A DNA stretch of 64,000 bases from Thozetella sp. PMI_491. Its lineage: Eukaryota; Ascomycota; Sordariomycetes; Chaetosphaeriales; Chaetosphaeriaceae. The stretch spans positions 1,054,001 to 1,118,000 of the forward strand of contig MU270023.1 in the NCBI GenBank assembly GCA_021432635.1, in the 5' to 3' direction. Position numbers and translations under genes: made by a program. The first letter of the stretch is position 1; every line of letters begins with the position of its first letter. A model generated the notes under the pieces. It searched no databases, was not told where the DNA came from, and saw nothing but the letters and a program-made list of their open reading frames with translations. Positions 33,536-44,562 of the stretch are shown here, one piece after another.

Positions 33536-36215
33536 ATGGGACGCAGAGGGGATTTCAAGGTCGTGATCGGCGGCGGCAGCGTCACTGGCCTTACCCTGGC
33601 CAATATGCTGCAACTATACGACATCGACTTCATCGTGCTCGAATCATACGCAGACATTGCACCCCAGGTGGGTGCTAGTATTGGGATATTGCCACACGGG
33701 AACAGAATACTGGATCAGCTCGGGCTATACCAGAAGATTCTAGATCTCTGTCCTCCTCTGGATTCGTTCCACTTTCGTGACCACACCGGCACGGTAATAT
33801 GCGAGTTCCGAGGCATGAACCATTCTATGCATGAGAGGTACGAGATTCCACGATGCAATGAAAGGGTTTCATCACTCACCATTGCCAGACACGGCTATCC
33901 CATCACGTTTTTGGATCGACAGATGGTGCTCCAAGTACTATACGAAAACATCAAGGACAAGACCAAGATCCTCACAAAAAAGCACGTCCAACGCGTGGAT
34001 GTCAACGACCACGGAGTAGTTGTCAAGACTGCGGACGGCTCTTCCTATGTAGGAGACATCCTGGTTGGAGCCGACGGGATCCACAGCTCCGTCAGAGGAG
34101 AAATGTGGAGGATTGCGAATGAGAAAGCGCCCGGGTGGATTCCTATCGACGAGCCTTCTTGTAAGTTTTTTGGCTCTCTTTTGTTTAAAGTCTCAACCCG
34201 TCTATCTTAACCACTGTCGCTAATCTCTTATTCCAGCGGTCCCCTGCGATTACGGCTGCGTCTTCGGCATCTCCAACCCGTGCGACGGCATCGAGCCTGG
34301 CGCGTCGAACTCCGTGTTCAGAAAACACGAATCCTATGTCGTCAACGGTGGACCTGAGGGTCGAGTTTATTGGTTTTACTTCTTCAAGTTGGCGCAGCGT
34401 GCCTATGGCGATGACATTCCAGTCTATACCCAAGAGGACGAGAAGAGGATACTCGCTCAGCGTGAGAATGACGACATCACCCCGACTCTAAAGTTCAAGG
34501 GCATTTTAGACAACAAGATTACATCTGTGCTTGTGCCGCTCCAGGAATATGTCTTCCGACAGTGGTACTACAAGCGCATCATCACCATTGGTGATGCGGC
34601 CCACAAGGTAAATGTTCCTGTTACGCTATCTACGCCAGTTATACTAACCATACCGAAGTTCCATCCTATCGCCGGCCACGGCGGAAACGCTTGCATGGAG
34701 TCGGCTGCCACGCTGGTAAATGCTCTCCGAAAGGCACTTGCCAAGTCCAAGGGTGCTAAGCCGACCCTGAGCCAAATTGAGCATGTCTTTGCCACGACCC
34801 AGAAGATTCGTCAGGAAAGGACAACAATCCTGAAGGAGCATTCCCATGAGCAGCAGCGAACCGAGCTGCTGGACACGCCAATCCATCAACTTGCTGCTTT
34901 CTACCTGCTGCCGCTGACCGACGTTGAGGATGTCACCTTCAACTTCTCCCGCAATATGCCTCTCGCCGAAAAGTTGGACAATCCGAAAATTGTTCCGGTT
35001 CCGAGACTGGTGCCTTACAAGGACGAGCTTCTAAGTAGTCCAAAGCCAAGAGGTATTAAGAAGTGGTACTTCATGGGATTCTACCTACTCATCGCTGGTC
35101 TTGTTCACTACGGGATGTGGGTTCAGTCTACCCACTACGGTCTTGGAGATCACGTAGGTGCGACCCTGACGTCTGGAAAGTTCTCTTACGATCCGGAATT
35201 CCCCCTCAAGCGCACCTATACCGGAATCAAACCCATCGATGACTATCTGGTGTTCCTGGCTGTTGCTTATATGCCAGGCTTAAACAACTGGGATCAGAAC
35301 TTCAGCATTCTGCAGATGTACTTCCTCGGCATGCTGGTTCAGCCTATTGCTGTATGGACGGTCGAGGCGTATCGGCACCGAAACTTCCTAACTCCCGTAT
35401 CATTGTAAGCATCTCAGCATCTCAGTATCTCTCTCCGGGTTCTATAATGGAGCTAATTTATTTCTAGTATTCTCATCTGGTTTACGCTTGTCCAGTGGGC
35501 TGGCGTTGGCATTTACATGCCGATCTACTACGCCGCATACACCTACATATCTGAGCCAGAGACTTACTGGTGGCCACTCAACCGCGAGGTCAAGATCCAA
35601 TTTGCATCGTCACTCATGTGGTCAGTAATGATCGGATATACTCTACCGACCATTCTCATGTTCTTCCCGTGGAAAGACCCCTATGTGATCCAAAATTTCG
35701 AAGCTCTCTGGCAGGTTTCGCCCATGTTGGTCCCGCTCATCTGCAGCACTCTCGCGAGCATATACATGAGGAGAAATCGGCAAACCCGTGTCCCTCCCAA
35801 GGCTAAGGTTCAGTTCTCTGATCTTGCATATCTCAAAAACCTCTACGTTGTCACTGGTGTACTTGGCCTCTTTCTACACATGTACTGCATCATTAAGATT
35901 GTGTCGTCAAGCCAGATGAGCTTGACCTCGGTCTTTTATCCCGACTTCACCGCGCAGGCAAAGTCGTTTGGCGAGGGCCTGAGGTCCCTGTTCCTGGCTG
36001 ACTTCTGGGGGTTTTACGCCGCAACGTACGGTTGGCTGTGCATGGCGGTGTGGGACTTGAAGCGAATGGGCCGGACCGCCGTCAGCGTAGGGCAGGCATC
36101 GGCTCTCATCGCTCTGAGCAGCATCATAGTTGGACCTGGTGCCACTATGTCAGCAGTTTGGTATTGGAGGGAAAATGCTCTAGCCAAGACCTCCTTTGCT
36201 AGAGGTTTGGCGTAG
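33536..36215 (+). CDS. FAD-dependent monooxygenase fused to a polytopic membrane domain
   Basis: Four exons (introns 34161-34236, 34608-34658, 35405-35467) encode 829 residues. Residues 1-420 form a group A (PHBH/PaxM-like) FAD monooxygenase: the dinucleotide motif is GGGSVTGL, DG is in VGADGIHSSVR, and GD is in TIGDAAHKFHPIAGHGGN. The remaining ~400 residues carry several hydrophobic helices (around WYFMGFYLLIAGLVHYGMW, ILIWFTLVQWAGVGIY, LMWSVMIGYTLPTILMF, VVTGVLGLFLHMYCII and the final GQASALIALSSIIVG), an integral membrane module. PaxM-like epoxidases of terpenoid pathways end soon after the FAD domain or with one or two helices, so this tail is long. The protein is likely ER-bound. The role of the tail is unknown to me; a membrane terpene-cyclase-like function is only a guess. 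Confidence 0.85.
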
Positions 36216-37007
36216 TTATAAATATGCTAGAATTAGTAGAAGCTAGAACCTGAGAGGTCTAAGGAAAATGAGGCTTTGCATTCTTGGGCATGTCGAATGT
36301 CATATCCGCTATAACTAGATGGGATCATAACTAGGCTCGTGAAATTAATGTGTTTGTTATTGGATTTAAACGAAATGCACAGCTCCAAAGGCCACCCGAA
36401 AAAGAGTAGAAAAACATATACATTTTACCTTTATTCCTTCCCCATCGATTACCTGGACATATCTCATATCGGAGCTGTGGTACAATCGATAACTTAGTAT
36501 ATTCGTATAAACCATAAACATCCACACTTCATTCACTCCAGGACAGTCTCGTACTTCCTAGTCTCAATCGGCACTACAAGGCAATGCAGTATGCGAAGAA
36601 CGTAGCAAAAAACAAAGCCTACAAAAACTTATTCCAGCTCTGGAGTCGCCTCCTACCACTATGCGCGAATAAATGACTGCCCCCTCAGATATATTCCTCC
36701 CGGAACTTGAGCCTCGTTACGAGTTTTCCTTCCCTTCCCGCGACCAGGTATATTCCCACATTATATCTCAGCAGATCTCAGCAATTTGTGTCTCTGGGAC
36801 ACCTTTCGGCGGAGAGCCGATATACGAGACACCAGCCCAATAAACAATCCACGGGGAGCACCGCGCTAATCCAATAGAAAAGTAAAACATACCGTTCGAC
36901 AAAAACGACCACCTGCAACCATATACACCTCCGCAGCCGGGTTGAGGAGAAATTAACTGCAGGATGGCAGTGGGAAAGGGCCGGTCGAACGCCTGATACC
37001 TAGACCA
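36216..37007. other. Convergent 3' region, FAD monooxygenase / regulator 2
   Basis: The 792 bases contain no supported gene. A near-match CGG-N7-CCG (TTCGGCGGAGAGCCGA, about 36803-36818) is present, but its spacing is one base too long for the shared motif. Confidence 0.5.
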
Positions 37008-39370
37008 TCAGGGGCCATGTGATCCCGAGGTAGAAATTAACGGGTCGGATGGAGGGATGTCGAGTATCAAGTCTCCGAATCTTGTGCTGGAGAAGAAGCT
37101 CGGAGCTAGATCCGACCCAAAATAATCCCAGGTAGGATCTGGTCCGCTCTCCATTCCCATGCCCTGGCGGTGCACATGGTCTAGGCCGAGACCAAGATCA
37201 AATGGTTGGCTCACGCGCGGCAGCTCGTGAGTAGCCAGAACATCCGTGGGCTCACGCTGAGAGGACTGGAACATTGCAGATAGCGGGCCAGTTCCGCAAA
37301 TCTGTCGCAGAGAATCGAGCATACGCCCAATAATGGGAAAGTGAGGCTGCACCGTTTCGATGCTCTTCACAAGCTGCCGAAGCCACACCATTTGGTCCTG
37401 CGCGTGGCCCAAGCTGCTCGAGTTGTTGAGATGCTTGATCATGACCGTAACTGCCACCACGGAATTATCAAGCATGATGGAAGGGATTTTCTCTACCCCG
37501 AAAGCTTCCCGATATGTCACGACCAGGCGAGCTATACGGAGCGCATACTGGTTGACTGCGGCGCTCGAATCATCCAGCAATAGCCGAGGGTTCCTTTCGT
37601 TCGCGACGTGGGAGTAGCGTCTTTTCCGTGCATTCGGAGCTCCTGCTAGTGCTTGTCGTAGTAGAATTTGAACTTTGCAGTACTGTGTGTGCAAGCCGTA
37701 ACCGGCAGGGTCCATGTTTGCTAGGCGACCTTCATCATACGTGAGCTCCAAGGGGAGGTTCTCGTGCCACTCCTCCACATCCCGGAGGAGCTTGTGCAAC
37801 ATGGCAGATCTGTTGCTGCCGTCGATGGACCGTTCGTTCAGCACGTGGGATACCTCGGCCATGGGCACGCAGAGCCCTACCCACGCGCTGAGCCACGGCG
37901 AGCATGACTTTCGCGGCGTCTTGCAGCCCGCGGCCGCGATGCTCATGACTGATGCCGGTATGGAGCTCGGCCGACCAAGATAGATAGTCCACACACCCTC
38001 ATACGCCACGCAGGCTGACAGCAGACTATAGGCAAGATCATGCTCCTTGGCCGATTCCTGGGCTTCGCTCGGCGCGTCGCGAATGTTGGCAAGTTCGTGC
38101 AACCCGAGGTCAGACAGCATCCGACATGCCACGCCTGATTCAATTAGCCGACGGGCTCCATACAAAGTGGTCTCTACGCTGGATACTCACCGCAGAACAT
38201 CCAGCCAGGGCGGTCGTTTCCCTGCGTGACCTCGTACTCGCTCAGAAGCAAGAACCCTTGCAGGTTGGCGGGGGTCGGCTCGGACATGGCTTCCAACACT
38301 CCATTCTTGGCCCATTCAAGATATTTGGCGCCGAGAGCACGCACGGCCTTGGAGGTACTGAGCCTAGTGCCACAAGCCAACATGGCATTCTCTAAAAACT
38401 TGGAGAACCACCGGGAGTCGCTGCCGCTTCGCTGGTGCAGCAGGAACGAATCTCTATCCACGATATCAACCCAGAGGGTCTGGTACTTGAAGAAGGATTG
38501 TATCAAGTGGTCACGCAGATGGGGCGAATTCGGATCAAGGTCGATGCCGACTTCGTTGAACCCGCCGAAAGAGTCGAGGTTGGGCTCCTCTCCCGGCGAG
38601 CCCGGGGAGACAACATGAGGATGTGAGGTTGCGCCAAAGAAAGTGGGGGATTCGCCGCGGGTGGCCCCTGAGGAACTTCCATTCGCCGCTGAGGTCGGTA
38701 TAGGGATGGGTTGATGGGTATTCGACGATGTCTGTGACGGAGCTTTCGTCATCGCGTCATTGCTCCGGGGAGGGAGAGCTGTAGCTGTGGTGTTCAAATC
38801 CTGTGAAATGCTGGAGACCGTCAGCGTTGCCTAGTCATGCGAGAGGTAGAGTCCAACAGAGGCGTTTCCCGGCATAGTTTCTGCCGCTGTTGAAAGAAGG
38901 CCACGGACCTCGGGGAAGGTGATAGTGAGCCTGCATCGACGGAAAGGTTGGGTCCTTGCTCATTGGGTCTCCATAGAGACTGATCCACTGATCTATGATT
39001 GAGCGCCTCAAGAGTCTCTATGCGCCGCTGGAGCTTGTCGACAAACTTGCGGCTGACGGACCTACACCTGTAGTCAGTCTCCACCGCGCACATGCTCTCC
39101 AGCAACGGCCAGCAAACTCACCTTCTTCCGTCTGCCAATGGGTCCAATACGCATTCATGACCGGCTCGCCGACACGGCCCACAGCCTTCCTTAGACGGGA
39201 CAGACTGCGCGTCACACTACAGAGCAGGCCTCAATATGACTGCAAGACACGACTAAGGGAGAGCGGTGATCTACCTTCACCTTGCGCAGCCGGCAACTCT
39301 GGCAGGCAACCGAGGCGCGCTGGAACGTGCCTGACGAAGCTCTGGGTCGAACCACCTCTGGCGATGCCAT
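37008..39370 (-). CDS. Zn2Cys6 transcription factor 2 with fungal_trans domain
   Basis: The start MASPEVVRPRASS at 39370 leads into ACQSCRLRKVK. Intron 39217-39274 splits the zinc cluster, which resumes as CDAQSV, giving C-x2-C-x6-C-x11-C-x2-C-x6-C. After intron 39068-39121 comes the dimerisation coiled coil SRKFVDKLQRRIETLEAL. A third intron ends at about 38790 (CAG), but its donor is uncertain (GTGGCC near 38895 keeps frame). Intron 38135-38190 restores the family motif WMFCGVACRMLSDLGLHELA of the fungal_trans domain. The protein continues to SGSHGP* at 37008. It lies between the FAD monooxygenase and the P450, so it could serve either neighbouring gene set. Its upstream region has two CCCCGCGGGG palindromes. 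Confidence 0.82.
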
Positions 39371-39503
39371 TGACGATAGGACAGATCCAGGGTCGAGGGA
39401 TGCGGCAGCAGAGTAGGATAAACAATTGCTGGGTTTGAGCCATCAAGGAGACTCGCTCCGATACGACCAGAGAGAGTGTCCCGGGGGATCGGAGTTGAAG
39501 CGG

Positions 39504-39524
39504 CCCCGCGGGGACCCCGCGGGG
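39504..39524. repeat. Tandem CCCCGCGGGG palindromes upstream of regulator 2
   Basis: Two perfect 10-bp self-complementary copies (39504-39513 and 39515-39524) are separated by one A, about 135-155 bp before the start codon of regulator 2. They contain CGG-type half-sites. They could be an operator, a strong hairpin, or both. Confidence 0.6.
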
Positions 39525-40067
39525 TAACTCCAAGCTAAGGCAGGCTGGCGTGGTCCTTTGGGCCCTTCGGAGTGGGGCCTACTCCAGGCGCTGCTAGACT
39601 TCGGCCATGGCCGAACATTCCGCGCTGAGATAAAGCGAGACAAAAGGGACTGGCGTTTCATCTAGACCTACCATAAAGTGGGCCGCCTCGGACAAGTCAC
39701 AAGCGTCCGCGCCATGTTGGCAGGGACAAAAGACCTGCTCTGGCCCTTGGCCAAACTAAGGTCGCTTTCTCACGGGGGAAACGTGAAGGGAAGCCTGCTG
39801 GCCTGGAAATATATGAATCGGCTTTAGAAGTGTGACAGTTAGCGGGTATTAAAGCTGAACGTGCCGACTTGTTCGCCCGCTCTAGGGAGAGCAGGGACAC
39901 CGCCTTGCCCATTGCACAGGGAAATCTTAGCTCAGACAGTAATCTTGAACGCGACTACCTACCTACGTTAGTTGTAGACACCGAAAAAAAAAATCTAAGG
40001 TAGTTCCACTCTTCTCTCCTGGGCGAAGAGAGTTCGAAGTAGCCACTGAATCTGTTGGGCTCATCTC

Positions 40068-41764
40068 TTATGTATTTCGAGCCTTGTACCGTAAATAAAT
40101 CGGTTCGGCCGGTTTCTGTATTTGGCATTGATTCCGGTTGATTGGCGGAGGAGGCTCCTTCTTCTCATTGCCATACTCGTCGGATAGCTCATAGTCAAAC
40201 GCAGCACCGAAATAGGCGCCGATGATAATGGCCTCCAGCTTTGCAAACCGAGTTCCTAGGCAGTGGTGGCGGCCGCTGCCCCAGCCTATATAGGCATGTG
40301 GAGATTTCCTGTCCTCTGCGCGGTCATCGAGATACCGACCGGGGTCGAAGGTCTCCGGATCCCTGTACACTTCTGGATTCATATGCACATTGTCAATCAG
40401 AAATACCGCATAGGCGTCTTTCGGTATCACCTCCCCAGACTTTCCGATCTGCAAATCTGGCCCGACGTTCTTTCTGAAGTCGGCACCGGTTAACCCAAAT
40501 CTGATACATTCCCGTAGCGACAGGTTAATTATCGGAAATTCCTTCTCCCAGTCGTCGAGACTAAGTGTATCGAGAACGTCGTGCGGCGACTGATTCGGGG
40601 AAGTCCTATGCTTGGCAACAGCAGCATCGATTTCTTCCTTGACTCTATTCTTCCACTTCGGGTATTGGCTCCAAAAGACCGGCATCCACGAAGTCATGAC
40701 TCCGCTGTTTATCTGACCAGCGAAAAGTGCGCCGATTTGAAACTGAAGCTAGTGTTAGTACATGATCTAGTGAGTTAAGGGGCGTGAAATTTAAGCTGAC
40801 CGTCACGATCTGTTGTAGACTGTAGCCGGTATCGAGAAGGGACTGGAAGGTATCGTTCTTTTTTTGGCCAGTTCCCTGCCTTTTTTTGACGATACTCCGG
40901 AAGAGCCAGAATAATTTGAGGGTGAGAGAAAGCCGTGCCAGGTATCCCCAGGTGGGAAGCCAAGGGAACACGATACCGGTAGGGTCGTCGTACTTTTCGA
41001 ACTGTTGGAAGACCGAAAGAGTATAATCAAGAAGCTTGGGGTCTTCAGCAATCTCAAACGCTCCCACCATTCTATTTGTAAGGCGGTATATCAGTCGGAA
41101 TATGTCATTGAAGGGGTTCATGACTTGCCACTCCGCATTCGCCTTGGATCGCGCAGCCCACTCCTCGACCACGCTCCTTGTGTCGCTTACAACGTAGCTC
41201 AGTTTACTTTCTAAGTGATCCTTCTTCATCATCGTGATCACCATCTTGCTGAACCACTGGGCTATGGGAACAAGTTGGTCGCCGGGCGGAGCTGGAGGTT
41301 GCCCTGGAGACAAACCAGCGTTGCTATCAGACAAGTCAGCAAATGAATAATCACACCATATAAAGCCCCAAATGTGACCATAATCTCAGAAGAACTGCAG
41401 AGGCATTGAAATATAATACATGCCCAATATGGAAGCTGAGATCCTTGGATTCAAAGAATGTTTTTCTCGCCTCTGCATCACCAGAGAACGAAACGACTCG
41501 TTTCTTCCCGATGTAGAAGCTAAAGTTCCCCGATTTCGTCGTCTGTCGCGCATGCCACAACATGTCTCGACGTGTCGAGTAAAAACGCTTCGAGGAGCCA
41601 AGAATCGGCCAATCATCGCCCGTCCAGATCTTGGGAGCTGTCTTTGGGAACGACGGTCGCGAAAAGATCTGGTAGATAAGAGAGCTCAGGATTGTGGCAA
41701 ACAGCACCCACACCGTGGCCGGCCAGGCAGAAGGCTGCAGTGAACGCTCAACGATGGATTGCAT
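40068..41764 (-). CDS. Cytochrome P450 monooxygenase
   Basis: Three exons encode 514 residues. An N-terminal membrane anchor (VWVLFATILSSLIYQIF) and a Pro-rich hinge precede GDDWPILGS. Intron 1 (41324-41423) starts with GC (GCATGT) rather than GT, because no GT donor keeps frame. Helix I reads LFAGQINSGVMTSW, with a Gln-Ile-Asn-Ser in place of the usual acid-Thr pair. The ExxR motif is LRECIR, the PERF region is PETFDPGRY, and the haem loop is GWGSGRHHCLGTRF with the Cys ligand. The helix I sequence resembles CYPs that handle fatty acids, sterols or hydroperoxides with few changes, and such an I-helix can mean non-monooxygenase chemistry. It neighbours an aldoxime dehydratase, so aldoxime formation is a tempting but unproved role. 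Confidence 0.85.
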
Positions 41765-42514
41765 CTTAGCGCGGTTATGACAGTCGAAGACACAGAGAGG
41801 CAGTCCAACGAGTTTAAAAACGGTAGAAAGGCGAACAAATGCCCGGCTGGTGATGGTGAATTTATGTTACCTAGAATGGCCGGGACTTTTGGGCGGCACA
41901 GTTTATGTATTGCTTATCATGAGGTTACCTTACCAAACTACCTTTAGATGTGGGTAGCAATAACAAGCCCGATTCTACTCCTTTCTTACGTTATCTGACT
42001 CCACGCCTAATGAAATTGTTCTAGCGCGGTAGAACTTCTCGGCCATAATATGAATTCAGGCCTATGGTACAGAGGCAGATGCATAATCGAAAGTGGAACC
42101 CAAACGCAAGTTGTATGCCACATCAGTTCATATTATGTGACTAATGCGACAGGTGGGAATCCTGCGCCCTGCCGTCATCATTTTATCTCGAATATATGTT
42201 GCATGAAGCGAAAGACTAGTGCAGTTTGTGGTTGTAGAGAATTCCCGTAGCTGGCGCCCTATGGAAATCGACGAACACGAATAGAGGCGCTCTTGGATCA
42301 TAACTCCACTAGCTCCTAACCACGTTTAGGCAATAGCTAGTTTTTCGTTCCATTGCTTCGCAAAAGCAGCCGCAATATACGAATACGTACTGAGTATGGA
42401 ACGCACTTATCCTCTTGAAATTTAAAGACAGACTAGAGACTTCGCGAATGTGCTTGAGAGGTTATATTTTATTGTGTGATATAACCCAAATCTGGGGTCC
42501 CGAGTGGCTAATCT
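41765..42514. other. P450 promoter region and 3' flank of the aldoxime dehydratase gene
   Basis: The 750 bases are AT-rich with no supported gene. I did not find the TCCGCA-GATAA element of the neighbouring genes here. Confidence 0.45.
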
Positions 42515-43651
42515 TTATAGTGCAGCTAGCATGCCGGACTTCTCATGACAGGCAATATACTCGAAAAACTGCTGCTCTGGCTTAAGCACCAGTACTTCAT
42601 GGAAGAGACGCAAACTGATATTATTCTCCAGCTGCTTCGTATATTGCAGGAATCCACCAAAGATCCTCAAATGCGTTCGATGTTGCTTGCTCCAGCTCTC
42701 CAAAGAGCCTATGTCGTCAAAATATGCCAGCCCAAAGGTTCGGTTCCGGCCGACTTGGCCATCGACATCAACAAGACCCATGAAGCGGCAGCTGTAGCAC
42801 CCAACTTCCGGGCCATTATCGCGAAGAAAATTCATACCCTCGACAAGAACAGGATGCATTGTGTCGAGGTATAAACGGCGTTCTTCGGCTGTCGTATCTG
42901 CCCAGTCTTGGCCGGATCGGATAACGGTGAGGTTCTTCTTGCCCGGAACGCGGATTCTCTCTCGTAAGCTCTTGGAATCACAGCTATTGGCATCACAGCT
43001 ACCGACTCTCGTGGTGTACTTCTCTCCTATCAGGCCGTCGGTTTGAGAAATAGGCAGACGGTCTCGCATACTTCCCCAGTAACCATGTTGTAGAATTGGG
43101 CCACTGAGGGCCTCTTTCATATGAGCGGAGCCTTCGGATACCTCGCTACTCGAGAACACAGTTTCAACCCGATCAACGCTGGGATAGAATATCTCCAGGA
43201 ACCATCCGTGTTGTGCGTCTTCTGGTTTTAGGGTGTCCCACCACTTCTGGAACCCGGAAGAGGCGGACCAATTCTCATAAGCTTCTCTGCTCGGCCAGTA
43301 TGCGAAGACAGCGAGGTTATAGAACCCCTTATTGTCGGTTACGGCAGCTGCCTCTTGGAATCTCGGGGTGGAGTCCGGATTCACAGATTTTGACAGCAAA
43401 TAAGACTGTATTTTCTGCCTTGCCTGTCCGTCATTCATTGCTGCTGACTGGTACTGGACCCCGATGACAGCCATGACAAGATCTTTCGTACTTTTTGGAA
43501 ACCTGGCGATATAGGCGGGGAAAGGAGGAGTGAAATTAGCAGGCGTGCTATCTAGGAGAGCTCTCTCTTGCCTGAGATTCTCCGGAATTGCTTGCTCGAA
43601 CATGTTGTTAGAATTTGCCGGAAAGAAACTCTTGTGCAAATATGGGTGCAT
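42515..43651 (-). CDS. oxd: Haem-dependent aldoxime dehydratase
   Basis: A single exon encodes 378 residues that match aldoxime dehydratases of bacteria and Fusarium along their length: TPPFPAYIARF near the N-terminus, DNKGFYNLAVFAYW, HGYWGSMRDRLPISQTD, LTVIRSGQDWAD, GMNFLRDNGPEVGCYSCRF, THLRIF and LRLFHEVLVL. From the OxdRE structure (established knowledge), the proximal haem ligand His lies in THLRIF, the catalytic His in LFHEV, and the catalytic Ser and Arg in IRSGQDW and SMRDR; all are present. The enzyme dehydrates R-CH=NOH to R-C#N using ferrous haem. No targeting signal is seen. Its promoter has a TATA box (43732-43739) and a TTCCGCAGTGATAA element. A nitrilase gene 3.3 kb away can use the product. 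Confidence 0.92.
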   Translation of the reverse strand: MHPYLHKSFFPANSNNMFEQAIPENLRQERALLDSTPANFTPPFPAYIARFPKSTKDLVMAVIGVQYQSAAMNDGQARQKIQSYLLSKSVNPDSTPRFQEAAAVTDNKGFYNLAVFAYWPSREAYENWSASSGFQKWWDTLKPEDAQHGWFLEIFYPSVDRVETVFSSSEVSEGSAHMKEALSGPILQHGYWGSMRDRLPISQTDGLIGEKYTTRVGSCDANSCDSKSLRERIRVPGKKNLTVIRSGQDWADTTAEERRLYLDTMHPVLVEGMNFLRDNGPEVGCYSCRFMGLVDVDGQVGRNRTFGLAYFDDIGSLESWSKQHRTHLRIFGGFLQYTKQLENNISLRLFHEVLVLKPEQQFFEYIACHEKSGMLAAL

Positions 43652-43731
43652 TCGCGATGCAATAGATACGAGCCCTTTTTGTCTTTTTCGGGATGACTAC
43701 GTTCTAGCTGAACAAACATTGCCTACCTAGG

Positions 43732-43739
43732 TATTTATA
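43732..43739 (-). promoter_or_regulatory. TATA box of the aldoxime dehydratase gene
   Basis: TATAAATA on the minus strand, 81-88 bases before the start codon at 43651. Confidence 0.5.
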
Positions 43740-43807
43740 CCACCCAAAGAGCATAGTGTCCGCTGATGGAGGGCAGCGGCGACAGAGATATGTTGCGGAC
43801 GAGAAGC

Positions 43808-43821
43808 TTCCGCAGTGATAA
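43808..43821 (+). promoter_or_regulatory. TTCCGCAGTGATAA element, aldoxime dehydratase promoter
   Basis: It lies 157-170 bp upstream of the aldoxime dehydratase start. GATAA is the core of AreA/NIT2 nitrogen-control sites, and TTCCGCA adds a CGG-type half-site on the opposite strand. Near-identical copies lie before the nitrilase gene in the same orientation relative to the gene. Confidence 0.45.
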
Positions 43822-44365
43822 CGGGTGCATGTGTCGCTGAGACATTACCTCAATAGCCTGTGATGGGCCTGTGATGGGCCTGTTGTGTGACACGCTCGCA
43901 TACGCCACGCAAGGTAGAGAGTACCTAGGTACTTTAGGTACCTAGGTCCCTTACCTTCCTTGCGGTTTAGCCAGGGATTGACAAAATAGTGTTAAATTTC
44001 TTCGAAGGTAAATTACTCCATAGATCAGTCGAGAGACACTGGTCCTGAACACTATGCATCCTCCCTACAACCCACCAGGACCGTATCACACATGATACTT
44101 CCACTGTGTACAGTAGACCTACTTATAACCATGGAGTCTAGATGGTCTGGAGGTGGGAACTTCTACAATCCATCATCAATCAATGTACTAAGGTTCAAAT
44201 TCCAAGTAGATCAGGCCAAAAATGGTTGCGGACCTGTGATGTCCGCATGGATGAGAGGCGACGCCAAGGCTGGGTAGCTGAACTCAATGAACAAGTGGAA
44301 CTTACTGATACCCCCACTATCTCCACCTGAACGTAGGCAATACACCGACGTTAACGCCACCTCCT

Positions 44366-44410
44366 CTTATCCGGAATCGCCTTATCCGGAATCGCCGTAT
44401 TCGGAACCAC
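44366..44410. repeat. 15-bp tandem repeat (CTTATCCGGAATCGC) upstream of regulator 3
   Basis: Two perfect copies (44366-44380, 44381-44395) are followed by a diverged third (CGTATTCGGAACCAC, 44396-44410), 153-197 bp before the regulator 3 start. Each copy combines TTATC (GATAA on the other strand) with CCGGAAT, the same two half-elements found in the dehydratase and nitrilase promoters. Confidence 0.55.
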
Positions 44411-44562
44411 TTCCTAGCCTTCACTGAGGCCAGCCGGTTCCGTCGGCTGCATGATTTCTCTCTCGGTGTGGCTCCAAGTCACACATGACATCACCTCTAT
44501 CAATGCCCGCATTCACCGGAAAGCCATCGAGCCTGCGCATAGTCCATTGTACTGGGGCCCCG

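Noticed and set aside
14193-36215. Classic secondary-metabolite cluster
   Set aside because: Tailoring-type enzymes are present, but no PKS, NRPS, terpene synthase or prenyltransferase core can be found in any frame.
36803-36818. Seventh CGG-N-CCG cluster motif between the FAD monooxygenase and regulator 2
   Set aside because: The spacing is seven bases, not six, and it lies between two convergent 3' ends.
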